Below, in pieces: positions 6,627 through 13,244 of a stretch of 13,244 nt of DNA (within the stretch, counting starts at the first letter, position 1; each line of letters starts with the position of its first letter). The notes under the pieces were generated by a model. It was given only the letters and a program-made list of their open reading frames with translations. It had not been told where the DNA came from and did no database searches. The position numbers and the translations under genes were made by a program. Source of the DNA: Gammaproteobacteria bacterium (GTDB taxonomy: Bacteria; Pseudomonadota; Gammaproteobacteria; Thiohalomonadales; Thiohalomonadaceae); assembly GCA_023228645.1 (NCBI GenBank), contig JALOAT010000078.1, forward strand, positions 1 to 13,244, given 5' to 3'.

Positions 6627-6706
6627 ACCGCTTCATATCTACGCTGCTGCGAAAAGGTCATCCCTCTCCCCGGGAGCTGTCTCTTGGTCACATCTTCCCC
6701 ATACAC

Positions 6707-6806
6707 GCCCTCTCCCTCCGGGAGAGGGCTGGGGAGAGGGGATCAATCAAGATGCTGCCTTGGTTTATAGATCCCCTCATCCTGTCCTTCTCCCGGAGGG
6801 AGAAGG
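6707..6806. repeat. Paired-hairpin dispersed repeat between mug and the VWA gene
   Basis: The first hairpin is GCCCTCTCCC / GGGAGAGGGC (6707-6716 with 6720-6729, loop TCC). The second is CCTTCTCCC / GGGAGAAGG (6786-6794 with 6798-6806, loop GGA). The two halves are also mirror images of each other: 6712-6744 matches the reverse complement of 6770-6802 at 27 of 33 bases by eye. CTCTCCCTCCGGGAGAGGG-type elements are common in gammaproteobacterial intergenic DNA. It lies downstream of two convergent genes and could act as a bidirectional transcription barrier. The rest of 6627-6939 shows no gene. Confidence 0.75.
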
Positions 6807-6939
6807 GACGAATCTTTTTGCAGCCGGCGTTAATGTGCTATTGCCAAGGTCCCTCCTGCGATGCAAGAGACAGCCCCGGTAGAGAGGGATCTTTCTTCCG
6901 CCACAAAGCTCCAAGCAATGGCGTCCTACAGATTCCTGG

Positions 6940-8388
6940 TCAACGCGCCTCAATATTCAACGGGCCAACACTCCAGCCTTCGGCCCCCACCGTCCCCACC
7001 GTTAACGTCGCACTACTCTGATGGTTGGCGTTCAGGGTGACTTCAGAGGTTTCGCTGCCATCAATGGTCATGTTGCCGTCGCTCGTAAAGGTCCAGGAAA
7101 ACTCAGGCTGAACCGCCGTCCAGAGCCTCACCGCAGTGAACTCCACGCTATCCCCAGCGGCGAAGGTGACCGGGTCACCTGCCGGAGCCCCCGGCGCGAT
7201 CCGCAGTTTGCAGCAATAGGGTTGTACGGAGGGCCAGTCTGCGACGAGTGCCTGGTCATACGTGACATCAAGACCAGCGCTCCCATTATCCACCAGCTTT
7301 ATTGAGTAAGTTGTGTCTCCCGAGCCCAAAAGGGCCGTCGGCATGTAATCGACGACGTAGAAGCTATCGTAGTAATTCTTGATAGCGGTTATCGCGTCGC
7401 TGACCGCATCGGCGAGGTTCCCATCTTCCGGCGCGGAAAAGAAATATCCTTCTTCACTAATTTCCTTCAGACCGCTTTCGTTGTAATCATTTCCAACAGC
7501 GATAGAGACAACGTTGAATTTGTTGTCCTTTGCCGTCGTGATGGGACCGAAGCTCGTTGCACCCGAGGAATCGTGGCCGTCACTCATGATGACCATCAAT
7601 TCCACTTGGGCGTTAGGTAAGCCGGGCGGCGTCGAATCACCCACGGGCGCATGAGGATAAGAAACCTGATTCCATGGCACGGGAGCCTTCACCAACTCCT
7701 CCACCTTGGTGGTGATAATCTCGACAAAACGCGTGTGCCAAACACTGTCCTCTGGACTCAGGCTTTTAATCAAATTGGTCACAGGAGACGGGTCCCCGCC
7801 TCCGCTCGCGGAGCCCAGAGGCGTGGGCGCCGGAGGATCTTCATGGTTGAAGGTGTAAACCTCGAGATCGAGACCGAAGGCCACCATCTCCTCGACAAAC
7901 TGTTTGGCCTGTGTCGTGTATTCATCGAAGTCGTATCCCCCCATGCTGTTGCTGATGTCCAGCATCAGATGGATGCGGCCAGACAACTGGGTTGGATAGG
8001 GCAGGCGCTGCGCGTCGTGATGTCCCTCGGACTTGGTCTCCTCGTGAACGATTTCGAAATCACCGCCATCCAGTCCTTCGATAACGTCACCGTTGGCATC
8101 GAGCACCGAAAATGCTGCATTGAGCACCCTGACACCGGGGTCATAAGCCACGGCTCCGTCCATGATTACTGCGGTGGCGACCCCGCCCGGCTCCGTGTCA
8201 TCCGAGCCAGGATCGGTATCAGAATCGCCGTCTCCACTACCGCCATCATCTGGCGTCGGCGTCCCGCCTCCCCCGCCGCCAAAGGGCTCGCCGCCGCCGC
8301 CGCCGCACGCGCCGAGCGCAGCCACGAGCAACATCACGGCGAGCCTGGAAAGGAGCTTTCCCGACCGACTGGAGTTCTGGGTTTCCAT
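6940..8388 (-). CDS. Lipoprotein with a von Willebrand factor A domain
   Basis: A 482-residue exported protein of unknown role. The N-terminus has a basic stretch, a hydrophobic core (LAVMLLVAALG) and a lipobox LGAC with C28 as the predicted lipidated cysteine. A flexible linker rich in Gly, Asp and Pro follows (29-70). The VWA domain spans about 138-335: the MIDAS motif DISNS is at 144-148 and the metal-site acid is probably D270 in IMSDGHD. About 80 residues (180-260) rich in Pro and Gly interrupt it. A C-terminal beta-rich region (about 345-482) resembles an Ig-like or PKD-like fold, with a Cys pair at 392-393. VWA domains generally mediate metal-dependent protein binding. The start at 8388 has GAGG 6 bases upstream (8395-8398). 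Codons look less GC-rich than those of neighbouring genes. It shares strand with the next lipoprotein gene but is 307 bases away. Confidence 0.85.
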   Translation of the reverse strand: METQNSSRSGKLLSRLAVMLLVAALGACGGGGGEPFGGGGGGTPTPDDGGSGDGDSDTDPGSDDTEPGGVATAVIMDGAVAYDPGVRVLNAAFSVLDANGDVIEGLDGGDFEIVHEETKSEGHHDAQRLPYPTQLSGRIHLMLDISNSMGGYDFDEYTTQAKQFVEEMVAFGLDLEVYTFNHEDPPAPTPLGSASGGGDPSPVTNLIKSLSPEDSVWHTRFVEIITTKVEELVKAPVPWNQVSYPHAPVGDSTPPGLPNAQVELMVIMSDGHDSSGATSFGPITTAKDNKFNVVSIAVGNDYNESGLKEISEEGYFFSAPEDGNLADAVSDAITAIKNYYDSFYVVDYMPTALLGSGDTTYSIKLVDNGSAGLDVTYDQALVADWPSVQPYCCKLRIAPGAPAGDPVTFAAGDSVEFTAVRLWTAVQPEFSWTFTSDGNMTIDGSETSEVTLNANHQSSATLTVGTVGAEGWSVGPLNIEAR

Positions 8389-8695
8389 GGATTACCTCGG
8401 AAGAATGCGGGCTGAGCGACTACGGGCAGGCGGCGCTTGGCGCGCCCAGTGCGTGAGATCGAATGCCGGGCCGGCAGCAGGGAGAGAGGGGTACAGAGCC
8501 GTTAGGCGGGTCGTAAGCTTCACACTGTCCTTGTGAGGATCCGCCATGGTTAACGACATCCCGATGCCACCCGCTTCAAAAAGTGAGGTGATGGTAATCT
8601 TGCGTCTTGCCTTTTTTCAAGTTAGGAACTTGACGCAGTTCCCGTTTTTCTTACGGACCTTGCCGCCGGGGAGGACTTCTTCGGGTCGCGCTCTC
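8389..8695. other. Gene-free gap between the two lipoprotein genes
   Basis: I find no coding region I can support here. Small symmetrical sequences are present: TGCCGG-G-CCGGCA at 8464-8476, and CAAGTT-AGG-AACTTG at 8620-8634 with a T-run on its 5' side in plus orientation. That arrangement is wrong for an intrinsic terminator of the minus-strand beta-propeller gene. No convincing promoter for the VWA gene was seen. Confidence 0.5.
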
Positions 8696-9730
8696 TTAGC
8701 GCGTAACAAAGACCTCGTAGCTGTGGTCACTGTTCCCACCCGTGAAGTCCGCTTCTGAGACAAAGGCCACACGTGAACCATATCGGCTTAGCGAAGGCTC
8801 GTGCGAACGGTAGCCGCCGCTTGTATTGGAGGTAATTTGCGTCAGTTTTCCCGATGACACCTCGCCCAGCACCACCTGATGTTCGGCGGTGAACACTACG
8901 TAGTCACCGGACTCGCAGATACCTGAATAGGGGTCGAGGTAGCCAGTGAAGGTTTGTAGTGAGTTACCGTTGTTACCGACCACGTGCACGCCGGCGGAAC
9001 CATCGTAGGCGATGCGCCTGCCATCGGAAGAGATACTGGGGTTGGTACCGCTGGTGGAATCCTGGGACAGGCGTTCCGGGCTGGAGGTGCCCGACACGAT
9101 GTAGACCTTGCCGTCGGAGCGCGACGTGTAAACGATATCGTCCGCGTTCCTCGAACCACCGGCCCTGCCTTTCGCAATCACACTGGCCAGCTGCGTCGAG
9201 ATTCCACCACTCTCGAAATCGTAGATATTGGCGCCCGAGGCATCCGTCCAGATCACGAACTCCCCGTCCGGGGTGAATTTTGGTGCGGTGACCATGACGG
9301 GCAAGGCAATCTGAGTCGCTGTCGAGCCCTCGTCCGTGGAAACACGCCAGAGCCTACTGTACTTGTCCGCGAAGACGACCCAGTCTCCGTCGGGGGACAG
9401 ATCGAAGCCGGTCACCTCCGCGCTCGTGGAGGTCACCTGCCGAAGGTTCCTGCCGCTGCTGCTGACGGCGAAGACCTGGGTCACGAGTGCCGTATTCGAA
9501 CCGGGGACCAAGTCTTCCGAAGAAAGGAAGGCGACGGTATTGCCGTCCGACGAGATAATCGGGAGATGCTTGGAACTCCCGTTGCTGGACGTCAGCTGGA
9601 TGAAGTCGACGCCGTCAACGAGCCCGCCGCCCGACGACCCGTCCGGGGCACCGAACGGATACTCTGCCTGCTCGCATCCCGCCGTCAGGCAGCCAGCGGT
9701 GATAACGAGGGCGTAGATAGAGCGCCGCAT
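8696..9730 (-). CDS. Exported TolB-like beta-propeller (PD40) protein, probable lipoprotein
   Basis: A 344-residue protein with an N-terminal signal (RRSIYALVITAGCLTAGC). Two cysteines, C14 and C19, each follow T-A-G, so the exact lipidation site is uncertain; threonine at -3 is not the best lipobox. The rest consists of repeated beta-propeller blades with the PD40 pattern x-x-S-x-D-G-x-x-[IV]-x-[FW]: ISSDGNTVAF (59-68), LSPDGDWVVF (111-120), FTPDGEFVIW (152-161), ISSDGRRIAY (233-242) and LSRYGSRVAF (314-323). Such propellers usually bind proteins or saccharides; no catalytic residues are evident and I assign no function. The start at 9730 has AGGGA 6 bases upstream (9737-9741). The family is large and found in many exported proteins. 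Together with the VWA lipoprotein it suggests an envelope-surface function. Confidence 0.83.
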   Translation of the reverse strand: MRRSIYALVITAGCLTAGCEQAEYPFGAPDGSSGGGLVDGVDFIQLTSSNGSSKHLPIISSDGNTVAFLSSEDLVPGSNTALVTQVFAVSSSGRNLRQVTSTSAEVTGFDLSPDGDWVVFADKYSRLWRVSTDEGSTATQIALPVMVTAPKFTPDGEFVIWTDASGANIYDFESGGISTQLASVIAKGRAGGSRNADDIVYTSRSDGKVYIVSGTSSPERLSQDSTSGTNPSISSDGRRIAYDGSAGVHVVGNNGNSLQTFTGYLDPYSGICESGDYVVFTAEHQVVLGEVSSGKLTQITSNTSGGYRSHEPSLSRYGSRVAFVSEADFTGGNSDHSYEVFVTR

Positions 9731-9873
9731 GATTCGTCCCTGAGTGATGACACGGTGTCCGCCTCGCAGGGTTTCGCCTTTATCGGCACACTGCCCCGCT
9801 CGTAGCCGGGGATTCTAATCAACACAAAGCTCCGGCGGCAAGTCATCCAGCGGCTGCGAAGCATGTCTGTTCG

Positions 9874-9889
9874 TACATGGAGCCATGTA
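9874..9889. promoter_or_regulatory. Palindrome upstream of the AMP-phosphorylase gene
   Basis: TACATGG (9874-9880) and CCATGTA (9883-9889) are perfect inverted repeats with a 2-base centre. The spacing and symmetry suit a dimeric regulator. It lies 49 bases before the start of the phosphorylase gene, in the 207-base divergent gap. No clear -35/-10 pair was identified next to it. Confidence 0.4.
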
Positions 9890-9937
9890 TGGCCGTGGTT
9901 GTGGTATTTCCGTCGCCTGACGTGTTAGATAGACGCC

Positions 9938-11482
9938 ATGCCATCCCGTCAAACAGACACCCTCCGCCTCCGCCGCGTCGGCATCGATACTTACCGCGAA
10001 AACGTGGCCTACATGCACCGCGAGTGCGTGTTCTACCGCGCCGAGGGTTTTCAGGCGCTCACCAAGATCGAGGTGAAGGCCAACGGCAAGCGCATCTATG
10101 CGGTGCTGAACGTGGTGGACGACGAGCACATCGTCGCCGCCGACGAACTGGGCCTTTCGGAGCAGGCCTTCGATCAGCTCGGGTTGGCTCCGGGCGAGGC
10201 GGTGAGCGTCTCCCAGGCGGAGGCGCCCGCGTCCATGGATGCGGTTAGGCGCAAGATTGCCGGGGAGCGGCTGCGGCTGGCGGACTTCCGCGCCATCACC
10301 CAGGACGTCATCAACAACCGCTATTCGAAAATGGAAATGGCGGCCTTCCTGGTGGCCTCCGGGCAGAACAATCTCGATCGCGAGGAAATCCTGCATCTGA
10401 CCCGCGCCATGCTGGAGTCGGGCGAACGCCTGGACTGGCATGAGCCGCTGGTGGTGGACAAGCACTGCATCGGCGGCATCCCGGGCAACCGCACCACCAT
10501 GCTCATCGTGCCCATCGTGGCGGCGCACGGCATGATGATGCCCAAGACCTCCAGCCGCGCCATCACCTCCCCCTCGGGCACCGCCGACACCATGGAGGTG
10601 CTGGCCCAGGTGGAGCTGACGCCGCGTCGGTTGCGCGAGCTGGTCCGCAAGGAGCGCGCCTGCCTGGCCTGGGGCGGCACGGCACGGCTCGCCCCCGCCG
10701 ACGACATCCTCATCTCCGTGGAACGGCCGCTCGGCATCGATTCCCAGGGCCAGATGATCGCGTCCATCCTGTCGAAAAAACTCGCCGCCGGCTCCACGCA
10801 CCTGCTGCTCGATATCCCGGTCGGCCCCACCGCCAAGGTGCGCCACATGCGCGAGGCCCTGCAGCTACGCAAGCTGTTCGAGTACACCGGCGACCGCGTG
10901 GGCCTCCACCTGGAGGTGATCATCACCGACGGCGCACAACCGGTGGGGCGCGGCATCGGCCCGGTGCTGGAGACGCGCGACGTGATGCAGGTGCTGCGCA
11001 ACGACCCGCAGGCGCCCCAGGACCTGCGCCAGAAGGCGTTGCGCCTGGCGGGCCGCATCCTGGAGTTCGATCCGGACGTGCGCGGCGGCTACGGCTATTC
11101 CATCGCGCGCGACATCCTCGATTCGGGTCGCGCGCTGGCGAAAATGGAGGCCATCATCGCCGCACAGGGCGCGCAGACCGAGGCGTTCACGCCCGGCCGG
11201 CTGCAGTTCGAGGTCTGTGCGGACCGTGACGGCGTAGTGACGGTGGTCGACAACTTCCACATCGGCAAGATCGCCCGCCTCGCCGGCGCGCCCATGGACA
11301 AGGGGGCCGGGGTGGACCTGCTGAAGAAGCTCGGCGATGCCGTGCGCGCGGGCGAACCGCTGTATCGCGTGCACGCGGAGTACCGCTCCGACTACCACTT
11401 CGCCAAAGTCTATAGCGAACATCAGTCTGGCTACACTATCGGGGAGCCGGGCCAGGTCACGAAGACGTACCTGGAATTTTGA
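9938..11482 (+). CDS. AMP phosphorylase / thymidine phosphorylase 2 family enzyme
   Basis: A 514-residue member of the archaeal-type branch of the thymidine/pyrimidine nucleoside phosphorylases. Characterised archaeal members cleave AMP (also CMP, UMP) with phosphate to free base and ribose 1,5-bisphosphate. The product has the roughly 90-residue N-terminal domain absent from E. coli DeoA, then the alpha domain and the phosphate-binding loop DKHCIGGIPGNRTT (174-187). The family version reads S or C at the fourth position; DeoA has a different continuation after DKHSTGG. TSSRAITSPSGTADTMEVL (204-222) forms the second active-site segment. The C-terminal alpha/beta domain spans about 360-514. 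Many bacterial homologues are annotated only as putative thymidine phosphorylase, so the true substrate is unproven. The PRPP-synthetase gene starts 17 bases downstream. The ATG at 9938 has only a weak upstream purine site. Confidence 0.9.
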   Translation: MPSRQTDTLRLRRVGIDTYRENVAYMHRECVFYRAEGFQALTKIEVKANGKRIYAVLNVVDDEHIVAADELGLSEQAFDQLGLAPGEAVSVSQAEAPASMDAVRRKIAGERLRLADFRAITQDVINNRYSKMEMAAFLVASGQNNLDREEILHLTRAMLESGERLDWHEPLVVDKHCIGGIPGNRTTMLIVPIVAAHGMMMPKTSSRAITSPSGTADTMEVLAQVELTPRRLRELVRKERACLAWGGTARLAPADDILISVERPLGIDSQGQMIASILSKKLAAGSTHLLLDIPVGPTAKVRHMREALQLRKLFEYTGDRVGLHLEVIITDGAQPVGRGIGPVLETRDVMQVLRNDPQAPQDLRQKALRLAGRILEFDPDVRGGYGYSIARDILDSGRALAKMEAIIAAQGAQTEAFTPGRLQFEVCADRDGVVTVVDNFHIGKIARLAGAPMDKGAGVDLLKKLGDAVRAGEPLYRVHAEYRSDYHFAKVYSEHQSGYTIGEPGQVTKTYLEF

Positions 11483-11499
11483 GGACAACGCGCACAAGC

Positions 11500-12381
11500 A
11501 TGGAATCGATCATTCTTGGTTTTTCCGACTATGACGCCCAGGGGCGCCGACTGGCGCAGGCGCTGGGCAGTTCGTTCTCGCTCATCGGCGTGCACCGTTT
11601 TCCCGATGGCGAGAGCCGCGTCACGCTGCCCGCCGTCGTACCGGAACACGTGATCCTCTGCCGCAGCCTGGACCATCCCAATGCCAAGCTGGTGGAATTG
11701 TTGTTGGCGGCGGAGACCGCCCGCGAACTCGGCGCGCGCCGCATCACGCTGGTGGCGCCGTATTTGTGCTACATGCGCCAGGACATCGCGTTCAATCCGG
11801 GTGAGGCGGTCAGCCAGCGCATCATCGGCCGTTTCCTGGCGGGCGTGTTCGATGCGCTGATCACGGTCGATCCGCATCTTCACCGCATCCATGACCTGGT
11901 CGAGATCACGCCGGGTATCCACGCCCGTTCGCTGTCCTGCGCGGCGGCCATGGGCGACTTCCTGCGCGCGCGCGGCGGGCGGCCGTTGCTGGTGGGGCCC
12001 GACAGTGAATCCGAGCAGTGGGTGCGCGCGGTGGCCCGCTACGCCGGGCTCGACTACGCCATTGCGCATAAGGAACGCCTCGGTGATCGCGAGGTACGTA
12101 TCCGTATGCCCGAGGGTTCGTACCGCGACCTCGAAGTGGTGCTGGTGGACGACATGGCGAGCACGGGACGGACCATGATCGGCGTCGCGGAGATCCTGAA
12201 GGCCCAGGGCGCCGGTCCCATCCATAGCCTCGTCACCCATGCGCTGCACGATGACGAGGCGGAACGCCTGATGCACGCGGCCGGCATCGAGCAGGTGTGG
12301 AGCAGCGACAGCATTACCCATACCAGCAACGCGGTATCTTTGACGGACGTGCTTGCCGGCGCGGTGAAGGCCATCGACTGA
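11500..12381 (+). CDS. Divergent ribose-phosphate pyrophosphokinase (PRPP synthetase) homologue
   Basis: A 293-residue protein of the PRPP synthetase family, which makes phosphoribosyl pyrophosphate from ribose 5-phosphate and ATP. The N-terminal type domain carries HRFPDGES (32-39). The loop PYLCYMRQD (87-95) corresponds to PYFGYARQD in E. coli Prs, and DPHLHR (124-129) to the metal-site segment. HKERL (190-194) holds the catalytic K191 and R193, and the PRPP loop is VVLVDDMASTGRT (213-225). It is about 20 residues shorter than housekeeping Prs and closer in motif spelling to archaeal enzymes, so it is probably a second paralogue; the usual gammaproteobacterial prs sits by ispE, not here. 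A TTG at 11479 keeps the frame open and would overlap the phosphorylase stop. I prefer the ATG at 11500, with GAGGA 14 bases upstream, a rather long spacing. Co-transcription with the phosphorylase is likely. Confidence 0.88.
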   Translation: MESIILGFSDYDAQGRRLAQALGSSFSLIGVHRFPDGESRVTLPAVVPEHVILCRSLDHPNAKLVELLLAAETARELGARRITLVAPYLCYMRQDIAFNPGEAVSQRIIGRFLAGVFDALITVDPHLHRIHDLVEITPGIHARSLSCAAAMGDFLRARGGRPLLVGPDSESEQWVRAVARYAGLDYAIAHKERLGDREVRIRMPEGSYRDLEVVLVDDMASTGRTMIGVAEILKAQGAGPIHSLVTHALHDDEAERLMHAAGIEQVWSSDSITHTSNAVSLTDVLAGAVKAID

Positions 12382-12386
12382 TCCGC

Positions 12387-12402
12387 GCGCCCCGGCGGGC
12401 GC
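12387..12402. repeat. GC-rich hairpin after the PRPP-synthetase gene
   Basis: GCGCCC (12387-12392) pairs with GGGCGC (12397-12402) around CGGC. It begins 5 bases past the stop codon. No T-run follows, so it is not a classical terminator. It may reduce read-through into the DUF1614 gene. Confidence 0.35.
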
Positions 12403-12440
12403 TGAATGTGCCGTCAGGAGCGACGCTCTACACTACCTCC

Positions 12441-13112
12441 ATGCGCCTCCCGCCCATCCCCTTCAACCTGTACCTGCTGCTGCTCGCGGCGGCGCTCCTG
12501 CTAACCTTGGTGCAGGTCGGCCTGCTCGGCATCGCCTTCGACAAACTGGGCCTGTCCATGGCCTCGGCCATTCTGTTGCTGATGGTCTCGTTGGTTGGCA
12601 GCACCCTCAATCTGCCTTTGTTCCATCTCAAAACCGAGACCTTCCCGGAGCAGAATCCATTGCCACCGCCCCTCGACCTGTTATGGAAGCTGCCGCGCTG
12701 GCAGCAGGAGGGGCGTACCGTCATTGCCTTGAACGTGGGCGGTGGACTGGTGCCGCTGCTGTTCTCCGCCTATCTGCTCGGTTACCACACCCTGCCGCTC
12801 TGGGAAGTGGCCGTCAGCGTCGCGGGCGTGACGGCCATCAGTTACACCTTCAGCCGGCCCATTCCCGGGCTCGGCATCGGCATGCCCGTGCTCATTGCGC
12901 CGCTCACTGCTGCGCTCATCGCCACCGTGGTGCGCCCCGACCAAAGCGCACCGCTCGCCTACATCTGTGGCACGCTCGGCGTACTCATCGGTGCCGACCT
13001 GCTGCGGTTGAAAGACATCCGGCGCCTGGGGGCACCGCTCGCTTCCATCGGCGGCGCGGGTACCTTCGACGGGATCTATCTCACCGGGCTGATGGCAGTC
13101 TTGCTGGCGTGA
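12441..13112 (+). CDS. DUF1614 multi-pass membrane protein
   Basis: A 223-residue integral inner-membrane protein of a conserved family without known function. About seven hydrophobic segments are visible, near 8-32, 38-61, 93-114, 120-137, 145-164, 170-188 and 203-223. Conserved blocks include NVGGG (98-102), RPIPGLGIGMPV (139-150), PLAYICGTLGVLIGADLL (171-188) and SIGGAGTFDGIYLTG (202-216). The acidic residues D186 and D210 sit in or beside predicted membrane segments, so a transport or catalytic role is possible but unproven. The ATG at 12441 is chosen because residues from there match the family; the open frame to 12297 overlaps the PRPP-synthetase gene in another frame and is not family-like. 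AGGAG at 12416-12420 is too far upstream for a normal ribosome binding site. The gene follows the PRPP-synthetase gene by 59 bases on the same strand. Confidence 0.85.
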   Translation: MRLPPIPFNLYLLLLAAALLLTLVQVGLLGIAFDKLGLSMASAILLLMVSLVGSTLNLPLFHLKTETFPEQNPLPPPLDLLWKLPRWQQEGRTVIALNVGGGLVPLLFSAYLLGYHTLPLWEVAVSVAGVTAISYTFSRPIPGLGIGMPVLIAPLTAALIATVVRPDQSAPLAYICGTLGVLIGADLLRLKDIRRLGAPLASIGGAGTFDGIYLTGLMAVLLA

Positions 13113-13244
13113 ATTCGCAACGTGACCTTCTATGAGCCCCGCCGTGTCAACACCTCCACAATTCTTTCTTTAGCATTGGCTCTCGGTCGTTCCGGTATCG
13201 GACAAGGCAAAGAGCCCGTCACCACCTTCTATCCGTGCTGGAAT
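13113..13244. other. Right-edge stretch without an assignable gene
   Basis: One plus-strand frame stays open from just after the DUF1614 stop to the window edge. A GTG at 13122 could begin it, giving about 41 codons with a hydrophobic run TILSLALALG. There is no ribosome binding site and no recognised family. A minus-strand frame is also open from the edge to a TAA near 13170. Neither is supported as a gene. Confidence 0.3.

Noticed and set aside
8620..8634. CAAGTT-AGG-AACTTG with a neighbouring T-run as a terminator of the propeller gene
   Set aside because: On the minus strand the hairpin is followed by A residues, not T, so the polarity is wrong. On the plus strand there is no gene upstream to terminate.
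8546..8758. A 70-codon plus-strand frame between the lipoprotein genes
   Set aside because: It overlaps the 3' end of the propeller gene, lacks a convincing ribosome binding site and resembles no family I know.
9938..11482. Calling the phosphorylase an ordinary DeoA thymidine phosphorylase
   Set aside because: The phosphate loop continues as IGGIPGNRTT and there is an N-terminal domain of about 90 residues, both features of the AMP-phosphorylase branch and not of E. coli DeoA.

Overview
The window looks like chromosome from a GC-rich proteobacterium. The AspRS, FmdB-type and Mug proteins read as gammaproteobacterial; the family cannot be settled from sequence alone, though a relative of the sulfur-oxidising Chromatiales/Ectothiorhodospiraceae would fit. 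Most of it is ordinary housekeeping DNA with three accessory points of interest: structured intergenic repeats, a pair of secreted lipoproteins, and an archaeal-type nucleotide phosphorylase cluster.

Left block (1-3859, all minus strand). Reading in the direction of transcription: a small FmdB-type zinc-ribbon protein, aspS, nadA, and at the left edge the first 17 codons of an alpha/beta-hydrolase-like gene. Each of the three junctions between these four genes carries a long imperfect or perfect inverted repeat built from short G-rich units (CGCGGAGGA, CACGGAGG and CACGGGGGA types). The third encloses further REP-like hairpins. AspRS carries the residues expected of a non-discriminating enzyme.

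Middle block (3860-6626). A divergent control region holds a good sigma70-like promoter for the FmdB gene, a REP-like hairpin and another short repeat. It leads into an Atm1-type half-transporter on the plus strand, followed 3 bases later by a Mug-family uracil/thymine DNA glycosylase, probably co-transcribed.

Accessory block (6627-9730). A dispersed-type inverted repeat lies between mug and two minus-strand genes that converge on it. These encode a lipoprotein with a von Willebrand factor A domain and a lipoprotein predicted to fold as a TolB-like beta-propeller. By eye this stretch is less GC-rich than its surroundings, and both products look exported.

Right block (9731-13244, plus strand). 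After a short palindrome come an AMP-phosphorylase/thymidine-phosphorylase-2 family enzyme, a divergent PRPP synthetase that starts 17 bases after it, and a DUF1614 membrane protein. The first two enzymes share the AMP / ribose-phosphate / PRPP metabolites, so a nucleotide-salvage or ribose-1,5-bisphosphate function is likely. No ribose-1,5-bisphosphate isomerase or RuBisCO is present in the window. The last 130 bases hold nothing I can name. I see no tRNA, rRNA, CRISPR array or transposase.
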